Assembly (NCBI RefSeq): GCF_029024465.1
Contig: NZ_CP118950.1
Coordinates: 372,001 to 436,000, forward strand
Length of the DNA stretch: 64,000 bases
Source of the DNA: Lactococcus garvieae subsp. garvieae
GTDB lineage: Bacteria > Bacillota > Bacilli > Lactobacillales > Streptococcaceae
Reading direction: 5' to 3'
Shown here: in pieces, positions 45,661-54,680 of the stretch
Numbering within the stretch: the stretch's first letter is position 1
Layout: the number at the start of each line of letters is the position of its first letter
Program-made: the position numbers and the translations under genes
The notes under the pieces: model-generated
Told to the model about the DNA's origin: nothing
What the model saw: only the letters and a program-made list of their open reading frames with translations
Database searches by the model: none

Positions 45661-46989
45661 ATGGCACACCCTGACCCCGAGAGCACCTCGATAATTTTAC
45701 AGATTTTATTACTTGTTTTTCTTACTGCTTTGAATGCATTCTTCTCAGCAAGTGAGATGGCACTCGTTTCTCTATCACGATCACGTGTAGAGCAAAAAGC
45801 GAGTGAAGGCGATGAGCAGTATCAATACTTGCTTAGTGTAATCGATAATCCGACACACTTCCTGTCAACTGTTCAAGTGGGGATTACCTTCTTGAATATC
45901 GTTGCGGGTGCAAGTTTGGCTGATACATTAGCTGCACAGCTGGCACCGTTGTTTGGTGACACAAGCTTTGCCCAAACCTTAAGTAAAATCATTATCTTGG
46001 TTATTTTGACATTCTTTACGATTGTATTTGGTGAGCTTTTCCCTAAACGTATCGCTCAGGCTCTTAAAGAAAAAGCAGCTTTGAAAATGGTTCGTCCCTT
46101 GATGGCGATTGGTGTAGTGTTAAAACCTTTCATTTGGTTGTTGACCATTACGATTAATGGACTTGCAAGAATCTTCCCCATCAAGTTTGACAGCAGTGAC
46201 GATGACATGACCCGTGATGAGATTGAGTATCTCGTGCATACCGATGAAACTGCCTTGGATGATTCTGAACGTGAAATGATTACAGGTGTTTTCAGTCTTG
46301 ATGAACTTGTAGCACGTGAAATCATGGTTCCACGTACGGATGCTTTCATGATTGATATCAATGATGATCCACGTGAAAATATTGAGAAAATGCTCAGCGA
46401 GTCTTACTCTCGTGTTCCTGTTTATGATGATGATAAAGACAACATCTTAGGGATTATTCACACCAAACGTATCTTAGCTCGAGGCTTTGCTGATGGTTTT
46501 GATAATATTGATTTCCGTGAGATGTTGCAAGAACCTCTCTTTGTTCCTGAAACAGTCTTTGTGGATGACTTGATGCTCCAGATGCGTAATACCCAAAATC
46601 AAATGGCTATTCTGCTGAACGAATATGGGGGCGTTGAAGGTATTGTCACACTTGAAGACTTGATTGAAGAAATCGTCGGAGAGATCGAAGACGAAACGGA
46701 TATCGCAGAAGCCGAAGTTCATAAGATTGGCGAGAACATGTATGTGGTTCAAGGTAAAATGACCATCAATGACTTTAATGACGAATTTGGCACACATTTG
46801 GTCAACAAAGATGTAGACACAATGGCTGGTTTCTTCCTTTCAGAAACAGGACAAATTCCAGAAAAAGGGCAGCAAGTGATGTGTAAGATTGATAACTTAG
46901 AAGATCATTTCTCACTCACAAGCCTAGAAGTAGATGGAAACCGTATATTAAAACTTCGTGTGGAGTTCGATGTGGAACTTCCTGAATAA
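45661..46989 (+). CDS. hemolysin family protein (DUF21-CBS-CorC/HlyC)
   Basis: A 442-residue protein with an N-terminal DUF21 membrane domain (about residues 10-190, four segments), a tandem CBS pair (about 215-335, with VPRTDAFMIDIND and GIVTLEDLIEEIVGEI) and a C-terminal CorC_HlyC domain (about 350-435). Relatives (MpfA, YhdP, CNNM) export Mg2+. TAGGAG precedes the ATG, with TATAAT near 45621. Closed by a strong terminator. Confidence 0.92.
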   Translation: MAHPDPESTSIILQILLLVFLTALNAFFSASEMALVSLSRSRVEQKASEGDEQYQYLLSVIDNPTHFLSTVQVGITFLNIVAGASLADTLAAQLAPLFGDTSFAQTLSKIIILVILTFFTIVFGELFPKRIAQALKEKAALKMVRPLMAIGVVLKPFIWLLTITINGLARIFPIKFDSSDDDMTRDEIEYLVHTDETALDDSEREMITGVFSLDELVAREIMVPRTDAFMIDINDDPRENIEKMLSESYSRVPVYDDDKDNILGIIHTKRILARGFADGFDNIDFREMLQEPLFVPETVFVDDLMLQMRNTQNQMAILLNEYGGVEGIVTLEDLIEEIVGEIEDETDIAEAEVHKIGENMYVVQGKMTINDFNDEFGTHLVNKDVDTMAGFFLSETGQIPEKGQQVMCKIDNLEDHFSLTSLEVDGNRILKLRVEFDVELPE

Positions 46990-46993
46990 AAGT

Positions 46994-47029
46994 AAAAGAT
47001 AGATTAAAATTAATCTATCTTTTTATTTT
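46994..47029 (+). terminator. terminator after the CorC-like gene
   Basis: A 12-bp stem AAAAGATAGATT/AATCTATCTTTT with a short loop and a T run. Confidence 0.93.
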
Positions 47030-47101
47030 GCTGTCCTGACTTTCTGAAAAAAACTATGATAAAATGTAAAAGAAATGAAGATACAGAACAGAGGAGGGAA
47101 T

Positions 47102-48562
47102 ATGAAAAGAAAAGAACATTTGGCTATTGTCATAGCTATTTTTATTGCCACATTCATGACATCTGTTGAGGTTACGATTGTGACCACAGCTATGCCAACC
47201 ATTATTTCACAGTTGAAAGGCCTAGAACTCCAGAGTTGGGTTTTTGCCATTTATTTACTTATTTCAGCTATTGCAACGCCCATCTATGGAAAACTAGCGG
47301 ATAATCTTGGACGGAAAAATATTTTTATCTTTGGACTTGTTTCTTTTGTGATAGGTTCGATACTTTGTGGTATTGCACCCAACATGCTCTTCCTTATTAT
47401 TTTCCGAGCGATTCAAGGTATAGGTGCAGGAGCTGTGATGCCCTTAACATTTACAATTATTGCTGATTTATTTGATTTTGAAGAGCGTGCAAAAATCATG
47501 GCGCTGAACAATACAGCTTGGGCTATTTCGGCTTTAGTGGGCCCATTGCTTGGTGGGTGGATTGTTGATACGCTGGGGTGGCACTGGGTTTTCTTTATCA
47601 ATGTGCCTTTGGGATTAATCACACTTTTACTTACAATTTTTGGGTATAAGGACGTGCACGAAAAAACAGCGAAACAACCAATGGACTGGGCAGGTATCGC
47701 CTCGCTATCTGTGCTTTTAGTTTCATTATTGCTGATGTTTCAAGAAATGTCAGCTTCCACAATCAATTGGCTCTTAGAGGTGGTGCTTCTCTTCTTGATT
47801 GTTGCTGCCAGCATCATTTTTATTCGTACAGAGAAAAAAGCGGTCGATCCTTTATTTAATTTAGAAATGTTTAAAACAAGGACTTTCAGTATCCAGATTA
47901 TTATTTCGATGCTTTTAAGCGGCTGTTTGATTGCTTTCAATATTTACTTCCCTATTTGGCTACAAGCCATTTATCGTGTTCCAGCCTTTGTGGCAGGACT
48001 TGCTTTAACACCGACGTCATTGTTTTGGATGGTGACCAGTTTCTTTGTTGGTTTTCTTTTGCGCCGTTTTGCCCCGAAACGACTTTATGCCGTTTTAGTG
48101 GGAATTCTTATCCTTGTCTATATTCCGTTGGTTATTTCGAGCGTTGCTTTCCCGATCGAAGGTTTCTACATTATTTCAGCTTTCACAGGAAGTGTTATGG
48201 GGGTTATACTTTCAACAACGACACTTTTGGCACAAAAAATGGTTCCTGCTGAAATGGTGGGCCAAGCAAGTTCTCTCGTTGTGTTAGGGAGAACTTTGGG
48301 ACAGGCAATGATGACCGGGATATTGGGGCTTGCTTTTTCCTTAGGCATTAATGCGGGGCTTAGTAAATTTCCTGAAGTCACCTTTAAGAATGTGAACGAA
48401 TTTATTAGTACAGCTTCCAATGCAGTTGTGCCTGAGAAAATTCATGGCCAATTAGAGCAAATCGTTCTTGGCGCTTTGCACAATGTTTTCTTCTTGGCTT
48501 TGCTTCTTTGTGTGATTACTTTTATAGTGAACCTGTTTGATGATGGAAAATTAAGAGCCTAG
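47102..48562 (+). CDS. MFS drug transporter, DHA2 (14-helix) family
   Basis: A 486-residue transporter of the EmrB/QacA type with about 14 membrane helices. Motif A GKLADNLGRK follows helix 2, and helix 5 holds motif C-like AISALVGPLLGGWIVDTLGWHWVF. It probably exports drugs or toxic compounds. A longer frame begins at 47075, but GAGGAGGG before ATG 47102 decides the start. Monocistronic; no local regulator gene is visible. Confidence 0.92.
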   Translation: MKRKEHLAIVIAIFIATFMTSVEVTIVTTAMPTIISQLKGLELQSWVFAIYLLISAIATPIYGKLADNLGRKNIFIFGLVSFVIGSILCGIAPNMLFLIIFRAIQGIGAGAVMPLTFTIIADLFDFEERAKIMALNNTAWAISALVGPLLGGWIVDTLGWHWVFFINVPLGLITLLLTIFGYKDVHEKTAKQPMDWAGIASLSVLLVSLLLMFQEMSASTINWLLEVVLLFLIVAASIIFIRTEKKAVDPLFNLEMFKTRTFSIQIIISMLLSGCLIAFNIYFPIWLQAIYRVPAFVAGLALTPTSLFWMVTSFFVGFLLRRFAPKRLYAVLVGILILVYIPLVISSVAFPIEGFYIISAFTGSVMGVILSTTTLLAQKMVPAEMVGQASSLVVLGRTLGQAMMTGILGLAFSLGINAGLSKFPEVTFKNVNEFISTASNAVVPEKIHGQLEQIVLGALHNVFFLALLLCVITFIVNLFDDGKLRA

Positions 48563-48628
48563 AAAAGGATTTGATAATAAGTAAGATTTGAGGTATGATA
48601 AAAGCATACTGAAGAAGAGGAAAAGCTT

Positions 48629-49423
48629 ATGACTGATACATATATTGAAGAAGCCAAAAAAGTAACCGGCCTGATTCACTCTACCGAATCCTTTGGGTCT
48701 GTGGATGGTCCAGGGGTACGTTTCATTATTTTTATGCAAGGTTGCCAAATGCGTTGCAAATATTGTCATAACCCAGATACATGGGCTCTGAAAAACGAAA
48801 AAGCAACGACACGTACGGTAGAAGATGTGATGGACGAAGCACTTCGTTTCCGTGGATTTTGGGGTGAAAAAGGGGGAATCACTGTATCAGGTGGTGAAGC
48901 CATGCTGCAAATTGACTTTGTCATCGCTCTTTTCCAATACGCTAAAAGCTTAGGTATCCATACTACATTAGATACTTCAGCACGTCCATTTAGAACAGAC
49001 GAATATATTACCTCTCGTATTGATGAGCTTCTGGAAGTCACAGACCTTGTCTTGCTGGACTTGAAAGAAATTGATTCAAAACGTCATAAAGCTTTGACGG
49101 GACACCCTAATGAAAACATTTTAGAATTTGCCCGCTACCTTTCTGATAAGGGGCAAGCCATGTGGATTCGGCACGTGCTTGTACCAGGTGAAACGGATAT
49201 TGACGAAGATTTAGAAAAGCTAGGGGAATTCGTTAAAACCTTGGATAATGTGCTGAAATTTGAAATTTTACCTTATCATACGATGGGGGAGTTCAAATGG
49301 CGCGAACTCGGGTGGAAATACCCACTTGCGGGTGTCAAACCTCCGACAAAAGAACGTGTGTCCAATGCGAAAGCAATCATGGGTACAGAAAGCTATCAAG
49401 AATATTTAGAGAGAATTAGATAG
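48629..49423 (+). CDS. pflA: pyruvate formate-lyase activating enzyme
   Basis: A 264-residue radical SAM enzyme that installs the glycyl radical on PflB (gene at 20406). The cluster cysteines Cys39-x3-Cys43-x2-Cys46 lie in QGCQMRCKYCHNPD, and SVDGPGVRFIIFMQG is the typical preceding block. GAGG lies upstream of the ATG. Separate from pflB, as in streptococci, with pflA-ppaC-DUF1803 gene order conserved. A terminator follows. Confidence 0.96.
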   Translation: MTDTYIEEAKKVTGLIHSTESFGSVDGPGVRFIIFMQGCQMRCKYCHNPDTWALKNEKATTRTVEDVMDEALRFRGFWGEKGGITVSGGEAMLQIDFVIALFQYAKSLGIHTTLDTSARPFRTDEYITSRIDELLEVTDLVLLDLKEIDSKRHKALTGHPNENILEFARYLSDKGQAMWIRHVLVPGETDIDEDLEKLGEFVKTLDNVLKFEILPYHTMGEFKWRELGWKYPLAGVKPPTKERVSNAKAIMGTESYQEYLERIR

Positions 49424-49458
49424 AACTTGAAGGCCAAATTTGGCTTTCAAGTTTTTTC
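49424..49458 (+). terminator. terminator after pflA
   Basis: AACTTGAAGGCC/GGCTTTCAAGTT around AAATTT, then six T. Confidence 0.92.
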
Positions 49459-49568
49459 ATTGCCAAGATTAAGGCAAAAACACTTGCAGGAATAGATTGA
49501 AAGCGTGCGTAACTCCTCTTTTTTTGATATAATGAAGCGAATATAAATATATAAATGAGGTAAAAGAA

Positions 49569-50513
49569 ATGTCAGATAAAATTTTTGTCTTTGGTCATCA
49601 AAAACCAGATACAGACGCAATCGCATCATCTTATGGTTTCTCATATTTGAGCAACCATCGTCCAGTTGGCGCTTTGAATACAGAGTGTGTTGCATTAGGT
49701 ACACCTAATGAAGAAACACAATTTGCATTGGACTATTTTGGTGTAGAAGCACCACGTGTTGTAACATCAGCAGCAGCTGAAGGCGTGGATACAGTTATCT
49801 TGACGGATCACAATGAATTCCAACAATCAATCGCAGATATCGCTTCATTAAATATCTTTGGTGTTGTGGATCACCACCGTGTGGCCAACTTCAATACCGC
49901 TTCCCCTTTGTTTATGACAATTGAGCCTGTGGGTTCAGCTTCTTCAATTGTTTACCGCAAATTCCTTGAAGCAGGTGTTGAAATTCCACGTGAAGTAGCT
50001 GGTCTCTTACTTTCAGGTTTGATTTCAGACACATTGCTTTTGAAATCACCAACAACACACGCAACAGATCATAAAGTTGCAGAAGAATTGGCAAAAATTG
50101 CTGGTGTTGATCTCCAAGAATATGGTATGGCTATGCTTAAAGCTGGTACAAACTTGGACAACAAGTCAGCAGATGAACTCATTGATATTGATGCGAAAAC
50201 ATTTGAACTTAATGGCAGTCGTATCCGTATCGCTCAAGTAAATACAGTTGAAATTCAAGATGTACTTTCACGCTTACACGATGTCAAAGTTGCCATCAAG
50301 AAAGCAATGGAAGTTGAACATTATGATGACTTTGTCTTCATGATTACAGATATCGTAAATTCTAACTCAGAAATTGTCGAAATCGGTAGCCACAAAGACA
50401 AAGTTGAAGCAGCTTTCCACTTTACGTTGGAAGACGACCATGCTTTCTTAGCTGGTGCCGTTTCCCGTAAAAAGCAAGTTGTACCACAACTTACTGAAGA
50501 GTTTAACAAATAA
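49569..50513 (+). CDS. ppaC: manganese-dependent inorganic pyrophosphatase
   Basis: A 314-residue family II pyrophosphatase (DHH superfamily) hydrolysing PPi to phosphate. Metal-site motifs [16 protein letters not shown] and VVDHHRV, and the C-terminal [10 protein letters not shown], are all present. TGAGG precedes the ATG. The stop shares TAATG with the DUF1803 gene. Confidence 0.97.
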   Translation: MSDKIFVFGHQKPDTDAIASSYGFSYLSNHRPVGALNTECVALGTPNEETQFALDYFGVEAPRVVTSAAAEGVDTVILTDHNEFQQSIADIASLNIFGVVDHHRVANFNTASPLFMTIEPVGSASSIVYRKFLEAGVEIPREVAGLLLSGLISDTLLLKSPTTHATDHKVAEELAKIAGVDLQEYGMAMLKAGTNLDNKSADELIDIDAKTFELNGSRIRIAQVNTVEIQDVLSRLHDVKVAIKKAMEVEHYDDFVFMITDIVNSNSEIVEIGSHKDKVEAAFHFTLEDDHAFLAGAVSRKKQVVPQLTEEFNK

Positions 50514-51277
50514 TGCCTATTCGCGTTTTTAATGAAAATAGGCTGACTTGTCAGCCTTTTTTCTTAAAACTGATTAATTATCTGCACGTGCACGAAGATG
50601 TAACCTTACGCCAAATTCATAAAGTATTTGAACAAGAGAAAAACTTAGATCGTCAACTTGATAGCTTCATTGCGGCTGGTTTTGTCTGGCGTGAGGATAA
50701 ACGTTATGGGAATAATTTTAAAGTTTTTACTGATGCCGATGTTGATCTCGCTTCAAAAACAAGTCCTGTAGCTATTAATGTCTATGAGGAGCCCTTTTTT
50801 GTGGCAGCTGGAAGTCAAGTGGAACAGAGGATTGAGCAGTCTATTGTTCAGCAAAAACTCCAAAATAAAACCAATTCAATCACGTTACACTTTTCAAGTC
50901 GGTATGATTTGACCACAGATAGCTTATTTAACTATTTTTACAAGGTGGCGCATCATCTACCTCTCACAATACTTGAACAAGAAGTATATCAGCTTATGGG
51001 TGATGTTGACCCAGAGTATGCGTTGAAATACATGACCAGTTTTTTACTCAAATTTACACGTAAAGAGATGGTCAAAGCACGTCCAGATATTTTCATCAGA
51101 GCCTTAGAAAAATATGGCTATATTTCTGCAGTAGGTGAACGAGAGTTTACGTCAAATCTTGCCTTTGACGATACACTTCAACTTGAAGAAATTCACTTTG
51201 ACTCCCCTCAAGAGTTCATCTCTGCGCAAATCCAACAAACAAAGGTATTAAAGAACTTCATTTCCATAGGAGGATAA
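50513..51277 (+). CDS. DUF1803 family protein
   Basis: A 254-residue cytoplasmic protein of unknown function. The N-terminus [21 protein letters not shown] and the block [21 protein letters not shown] are typical of DUF1803 proteins encoded after ppaC in streptococci. It is somewhat acidic with no membrane segment. Coupled to ppaC by TAATG and followed after two bases by pepT, so ppaC-DUF1803-pepT likely form one operon. Confidence 0.85.
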   Translation: MPIRVFNENRLTCQPFFLKLINYLHVHEDVTLRQIHKVFEQEKNLDRQLDSFIAAGFVWREDKRYGNNFKVFTDADVDLASKTSPVAINVYEEPFFVAAGSQVEQRIEQSIVQQKLQNKTNSITLHFSSRYDLTTDSLFNYFYKVAHHLPLTILEQEVYQLMGDVDPEYALKYMTSFLLKFTRKEMVKARPDIFIRALEKYGYISAVGEREFTSNLAFDDTLQLEEIHFDSPQEFISAQIQQTKVLKNFISIGG

Positions 51278-51279
51278 AA

Positions 51280-52521
51280 ATGAAATACGAAAAATTGTTA
51301 CCCCGTTTCCTTGATTACGTTAAAGTAAACACACGTTCAGATGAAAATTCAACCACTGTGCCATCTGTTCCTGCCCTTGTTGATTTTGCTCATAAAATGG
51401 CAGATGAGATGCGCGAAATTGGTATTCAAGATGTCCACTATCTTGAATCAAACGGTTACGTTGTAGGGACTATCCCAGCAACAACGGACAAAAATGTTCG
51501 TAAAATCGGCTTGATTTCTCATATGGATACAGCAGATTTTAATGCCGAAGGTATCAATCCTCAAATCCTTGAAAACTATGATGGAGAGTCTGTGATTAAG
51601 CTTGGTGATTCTGGTTTCTCTCTTGATCCAGCAGAATTCCCAAATTTGAAAAACTATAAAGGTCAAACCTTGATCCATACAGATGGTACAACACTATTGG
51701 GTGCGGATGACAAGTCTGGTATCGCTGAAATTATGACTTTGGCTGATTATTTAATCAATATCAACCCTGACTTTGAACATGGTGAAATCCGTATTGGTTT
51801 TGGTCCCGACGAAGAAATCGGTACAGGGGCTGACCGCTTTGATGTTGAAGATTTCAATGTTGATTTTGCTTATACTGTTGATGGTGGACCGCTTGGCGAA
51901 TTGGAATATGAAACATTCTCAGCCGCCGGTGCTGTTTTGGAGTTCCAAGGTAAAAATGTTCACCCAGGTACAGCCAAAAATACAATGGTTAACGCTTTGC
52001 AATTAGCAATGGATTATCATGCGCAATTGCCAGAATTTGATCGTCCAGAAAAAACAGAAGGACGTGAAGGTTTCTTCCACCTTTTGAAATTAGACGGTAC
52101 TGTCGAAGAAGCACGCGCACAATATATTATCCGTGACCATGCAGAAGATAAATTTAATGAACGTAAAGCCTTGATGCAAGAAATTGCGGATAAAATGAAT
52201 GCTGAACTTGGCTCTGAACGCGTAAAAGCTACCATCAAAGACCAATATTACAACATGGCTCAAGTTATTGAGAAAGACATGTCAATCATTGATCTCGCTG
52301 AAGAAGCAATGAAAAACTTGGGTATCGAACCAAAAATCGAACCTGTTCGCGGCGGTACAGATGGCTCTAAGATCTCATTCATGGGCTTGCCAACACCAAA
52401 CATCTTTGCGGGGGGTGAAAACATGCACGGCCGTTTTGAGTTTGTAAGCTTACAAACTATGGAAAAAGCAGTGGATGTACTTCTCGAAATGCTTAAACTC
52501 AATAATAAAGTTGAAAAATAA
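51280..52521 (+). CDS. pepT: peptidase T (tripeptide aminopeptidase)
   Basis: A 413-residue M20B zinc aminopeptidase releasing the N-terminal residue of tripeptides, part of the lactococcal casein-peptide pathway. SHMDTADFN (metal His/Asp), [26 protein letters not shown] (catalytic Glu) and [19 protein letters not shown] are present. AGGAGG precedes the ATG. Confidence 0.97.
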   Translation: MKYEKLLPRFLDYVKVNTRSDENSTTVPSVPALVDFAHKMADEMREIGIQDVHYLESNGYVVGTIPATTDKNVRKIGLISHMDTADFNAEGINPQILENYDGESVIKLGDSGFSLDPAEFPNLKNYKGQTLIHTDGTTLLGADDKSGIAEIMTLADYLININPDFEHGEIRIGFGPDEEIGTGADRFDVEDFNVDFAYTVDGGPLGELEYETFSAAGAVLEFQGKNVHPGTAKNTMVNALQLAMDYHAQLPEFDRPEKTEGREGFFHLLKLDGTVEEARAQYIIRDHAEDKFNERKALMQEIADKMNAELGSERVKATIKDQYYNMAQVIEKDMSIIDLAEEAMKNLGIEPKIEPVRGGTDGSKISFMGLPTPNIFAGGENMHGRFEFVSLQTMEKAVDVLLEMLKLNNKVEK

Positions 52522-52860
52522 AGCATAATAAGCTAAAATAGTTCTTAAGGATGGGGAGGATATCTTTCTACCCGTGAATTTTTCGAGAAAAGTTACTTTT
52601 CTTATAAATAAACCAATAAACAAGTCGCCTTCTGGCGGCCTGTTTTAGGTTTTTCTTAAAATTGTCGCACAATTATAATGAATTCTAGTTATGATTGTTC
52701 TATTCTATCTTTTATAAAAGACAATAGAATTCACTGTTGGGTGTTGGAGTAAAACTCCCCCCTCACCTTTACTTATGGTAATTATACAAGTGCGTTAAGT
52801 TACTTGATTTACAAATATTTTCAATCAGTCAATCTGATTATAAAAAAAGGAGGACATTTG
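52522..52860 (+). other. pepT-permease intergenic region with terminator and structured leader
   Basis: No gene was found in these 339 bases. A near-palindrome AGAAAAGTTACTTTTCT lies at 52582-52598. The pepT terminator (stem around GTCGCC/GGCGGC, 52617-52650) is followed by a TATAAT at 52675. Then comes a hairpin ATTCTATCTTTT/AAAAG-ATAGAAT (52702-52730, small bulge, no T run) and a two-part stem GGTG..GGAG/CTCC..CACC (52740-52767). The leader before the permease is thus long and structured; it does not match a T-box or any riboswitch I recognise. Confidence 0.5.
52617..52655 (+). terminator. terminator after pepT
   Basis: AAACAAGTCGCC with GGCGGCCTGTTT around TTCT (one mismatch, one wobble), T-rich tail. 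Confidence 0.7.
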
Positions 52861-54462
52861 ATGTCTGATAAAGCAAAAGGGAAACTTTCTCTTGTCGGCT
52901 TATGCCTGATGATCTTCACGTCAGTATATGGATTTAACAACATCCCACGTGCATTCTACATGATGGGTTATGCTGCGATTCCATGGTATATCGTGGGTGG
53001 ATTATTCTTCTTCCTGCCCTTTGCCTTCATGGTCACTGAACTTGGTTCAGCTTTCAAAGAAGAAAAAGGTGGGATCTATTCTTGGATGGAGAAAGCAGTT
53101 GGTCCAACTTTCGCCTTCGTCGGAACATTTATGTGGTACGCTTCATATTTGGTGTGGATGGTCAACGTTTCAAATGGTATCATGGTACCCATCACAAACA
53201 TGATTTTTGGTAACTCGCTTCATGTACCAGATCCATGGATTCTCTCCATCATTGCTATGATTTGGGTAGCTGCAATCACTTTCTTTGCGCTTCGCGGTTT
53301 GGATGCCGTTAAAAAATTCGCCACACTTGGTGGTATTGCTGTTCTTTCATTGAATGCAATTCTCTTGATTTGTGCGCTCTTAGTACTCATTCTTAATGGA
53401 CATCCAACAACACCAATTACTGCGGAAGCTTTTGTAACAAGCCTTAACCCTAACTTCAATAACAGTTCTGCGATTGGATTTATTGCCTTCATGGTATTTG
53501 CTATCTTTGCTTATGGTGGTGTTGAAGCTGTTGGTGGTTTGGTTGATGAAACAGACCAACCTGAGAAAAACTTCCCTCGTGGTGTTGTAACATCAGCGCT
53601 TATCATTGCTATCGGTTATTCTGTAATGATTCTCTGTGTTGGTTTCTTCATGAACTACCAAACAGGTGGCGCATTCTACGAAGGCGTAAAAGCTGGAACA
53701 ATCAACCTTGGTAATGCCGGTTATGTCACAATGCAATATCTTGGGGAAGCGCTTGGAGCTGCCTTTGGTATGAGTCATTCAGGTGCGGTAGTTATCGGTT
53801 CAATCCTTGCCCGTTACATGGGTCTTGCAATGTTGCTTTCATTAATGGGTGCTTTCTTTACATTGATCTACAGCCCAGTTAAACAAATTATTTCTGGTAC
53901 ACCAGATAAACTTTGGCCAGGGCGTTATGGACAACTTGATAAAGAGTCAGGCATGCCTAAATTTGCGATGGTTATCCAATTTGTCATCGTCTTCGTGATC
54001 ATCTTGTTGAACATGCTTATTAACCTTGGTGGTGGTGCAGAAGCAGCGGCGAAATTCTTTGCCATCTTGACAAATATGGCCAATGTTGCGATGACATTGC
54101 CTTACCTCTTTATCGTCATTGCCTATGCAAAATTCAAACTCAATGATAATATTGAAAAACCATTTACCCTTTATAAATCTAAAGGTGTAGCCATGGCAGC
54201 TGTAACAGTAACATTCCTTGTTGTTGCTTTTGCAAATGCCTTCACAGTAATCCAACCGATCACAGATTACTTTGCTTTGCCAGTTGCTGAGCGCTCTGCA
54301 GTCCTTGGTGATACAATCCAAACCGTTGTATCAATGATTGCTGGTCCAGTTATCTTTGGTTTGGTGGCCTTCTTCATGATGAACCGCTACAAAAAACGTT
54401 ACCCTGCAGAATATGCTTCATTAACAGATCTTTCTGAAGATGAATTACATAATGCCAAATAA
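52861..54462 (+). CDS. amino acid permease (glutamate:GABA antiporter / YjeM-like family)
   Basis: A 533-residue APC-superfamily transporter with about 12 helices. The N-terminus SLVGLCLMIFTSVYGFNNIPRAF, then EEKGGIYSWMEKAVG and FAYGGVEAVGGLVDETDQPEKNFPRG, places it in the GadC/YjeM branch. The substrate is probably an amino acid or GABA-type exchange but cannot be told here. The start is ATG 52861 with AAAGGAGG upstream; a longer open frame crosses the leader. Closed by a terminator. Confidence 0.9.
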   Translation: MSDKAKGKLSLVGLCLMIFTSVYGFNNIPRAFYMMGYAAIPWYIVGGLFFFLPFAFMVTELGSAFKEEKGGIYSWMEKAVGPTFAFVGTFMWYASYLVWMVNVSNGIMVPITNMIFGNSLHVPDPWILSIIAMIWVAAITFFALRGLDAVKKFATLGGIAVLSLNAILLICALLVLILNGHPTTPITAEAFVTSLNPNFNNSSAIGFIAFMVFAIFAYGGVEAVGGLVDETDQPEKNFPRGVVTSALIIAIGYSVMILCVGFFMNYQTGGAFYEGVKAGTINLGNAGYVTMQYLGEALGAAFGMSHSGAVVIGSILARYMGLAMLLSLMGAFFTLIYSPVKQIISGTPDKLWPGRYGQLDKESGMPKFAMVIQFVIVFVIILLNMLINLGGGAEAAAKFFAILTNMANVAMTLPYLFIVIAYAKFKLNDNIEKPFTLYKSKGVAMAAVTVTFLVVAFANAFTVIQPITDYFALPVAERSAVLGDTIQTVVSMIAGPVIFGLVAFFMMNRYKKRYPAEYASLTDLSEDELHNAK

Positions 54463-54466
54463 AAAA

Positions 54467-54491
54467 AGAGCAGCTTAGGCTGCTTTTTTTA
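54467..54491 (+). terminator. terminator after the permease gene
   Basis: AGAGCAGC/GCTGCTTT around TTAG with seven T. Confidence 0.92.
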
Positions 54492-54680
54492 TTCGCTCCA
54501 AAAGAAACAGTGAAAAGTATGCGACTTCCTTGTTTTGGGACTTCAGCGTTTTCTCATCGACCTCTAATTTACTTAACTTTTTCTTATGAAATTGTTTTTT
54601 ATCGCCTCTTTTTTGTTGTATAATTGTAATATGAATGTTACGCTCGTGATGAAAATGCAGAACAAGGAAAGGTGAAAGAT

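Noticed and set aside
52656-52860. T-box riboswitch upstream of the permease
   Set aside because: No AGGGTGGNACCGCG-type sequence, specifier loop or terminator/antiterminator pair was found.
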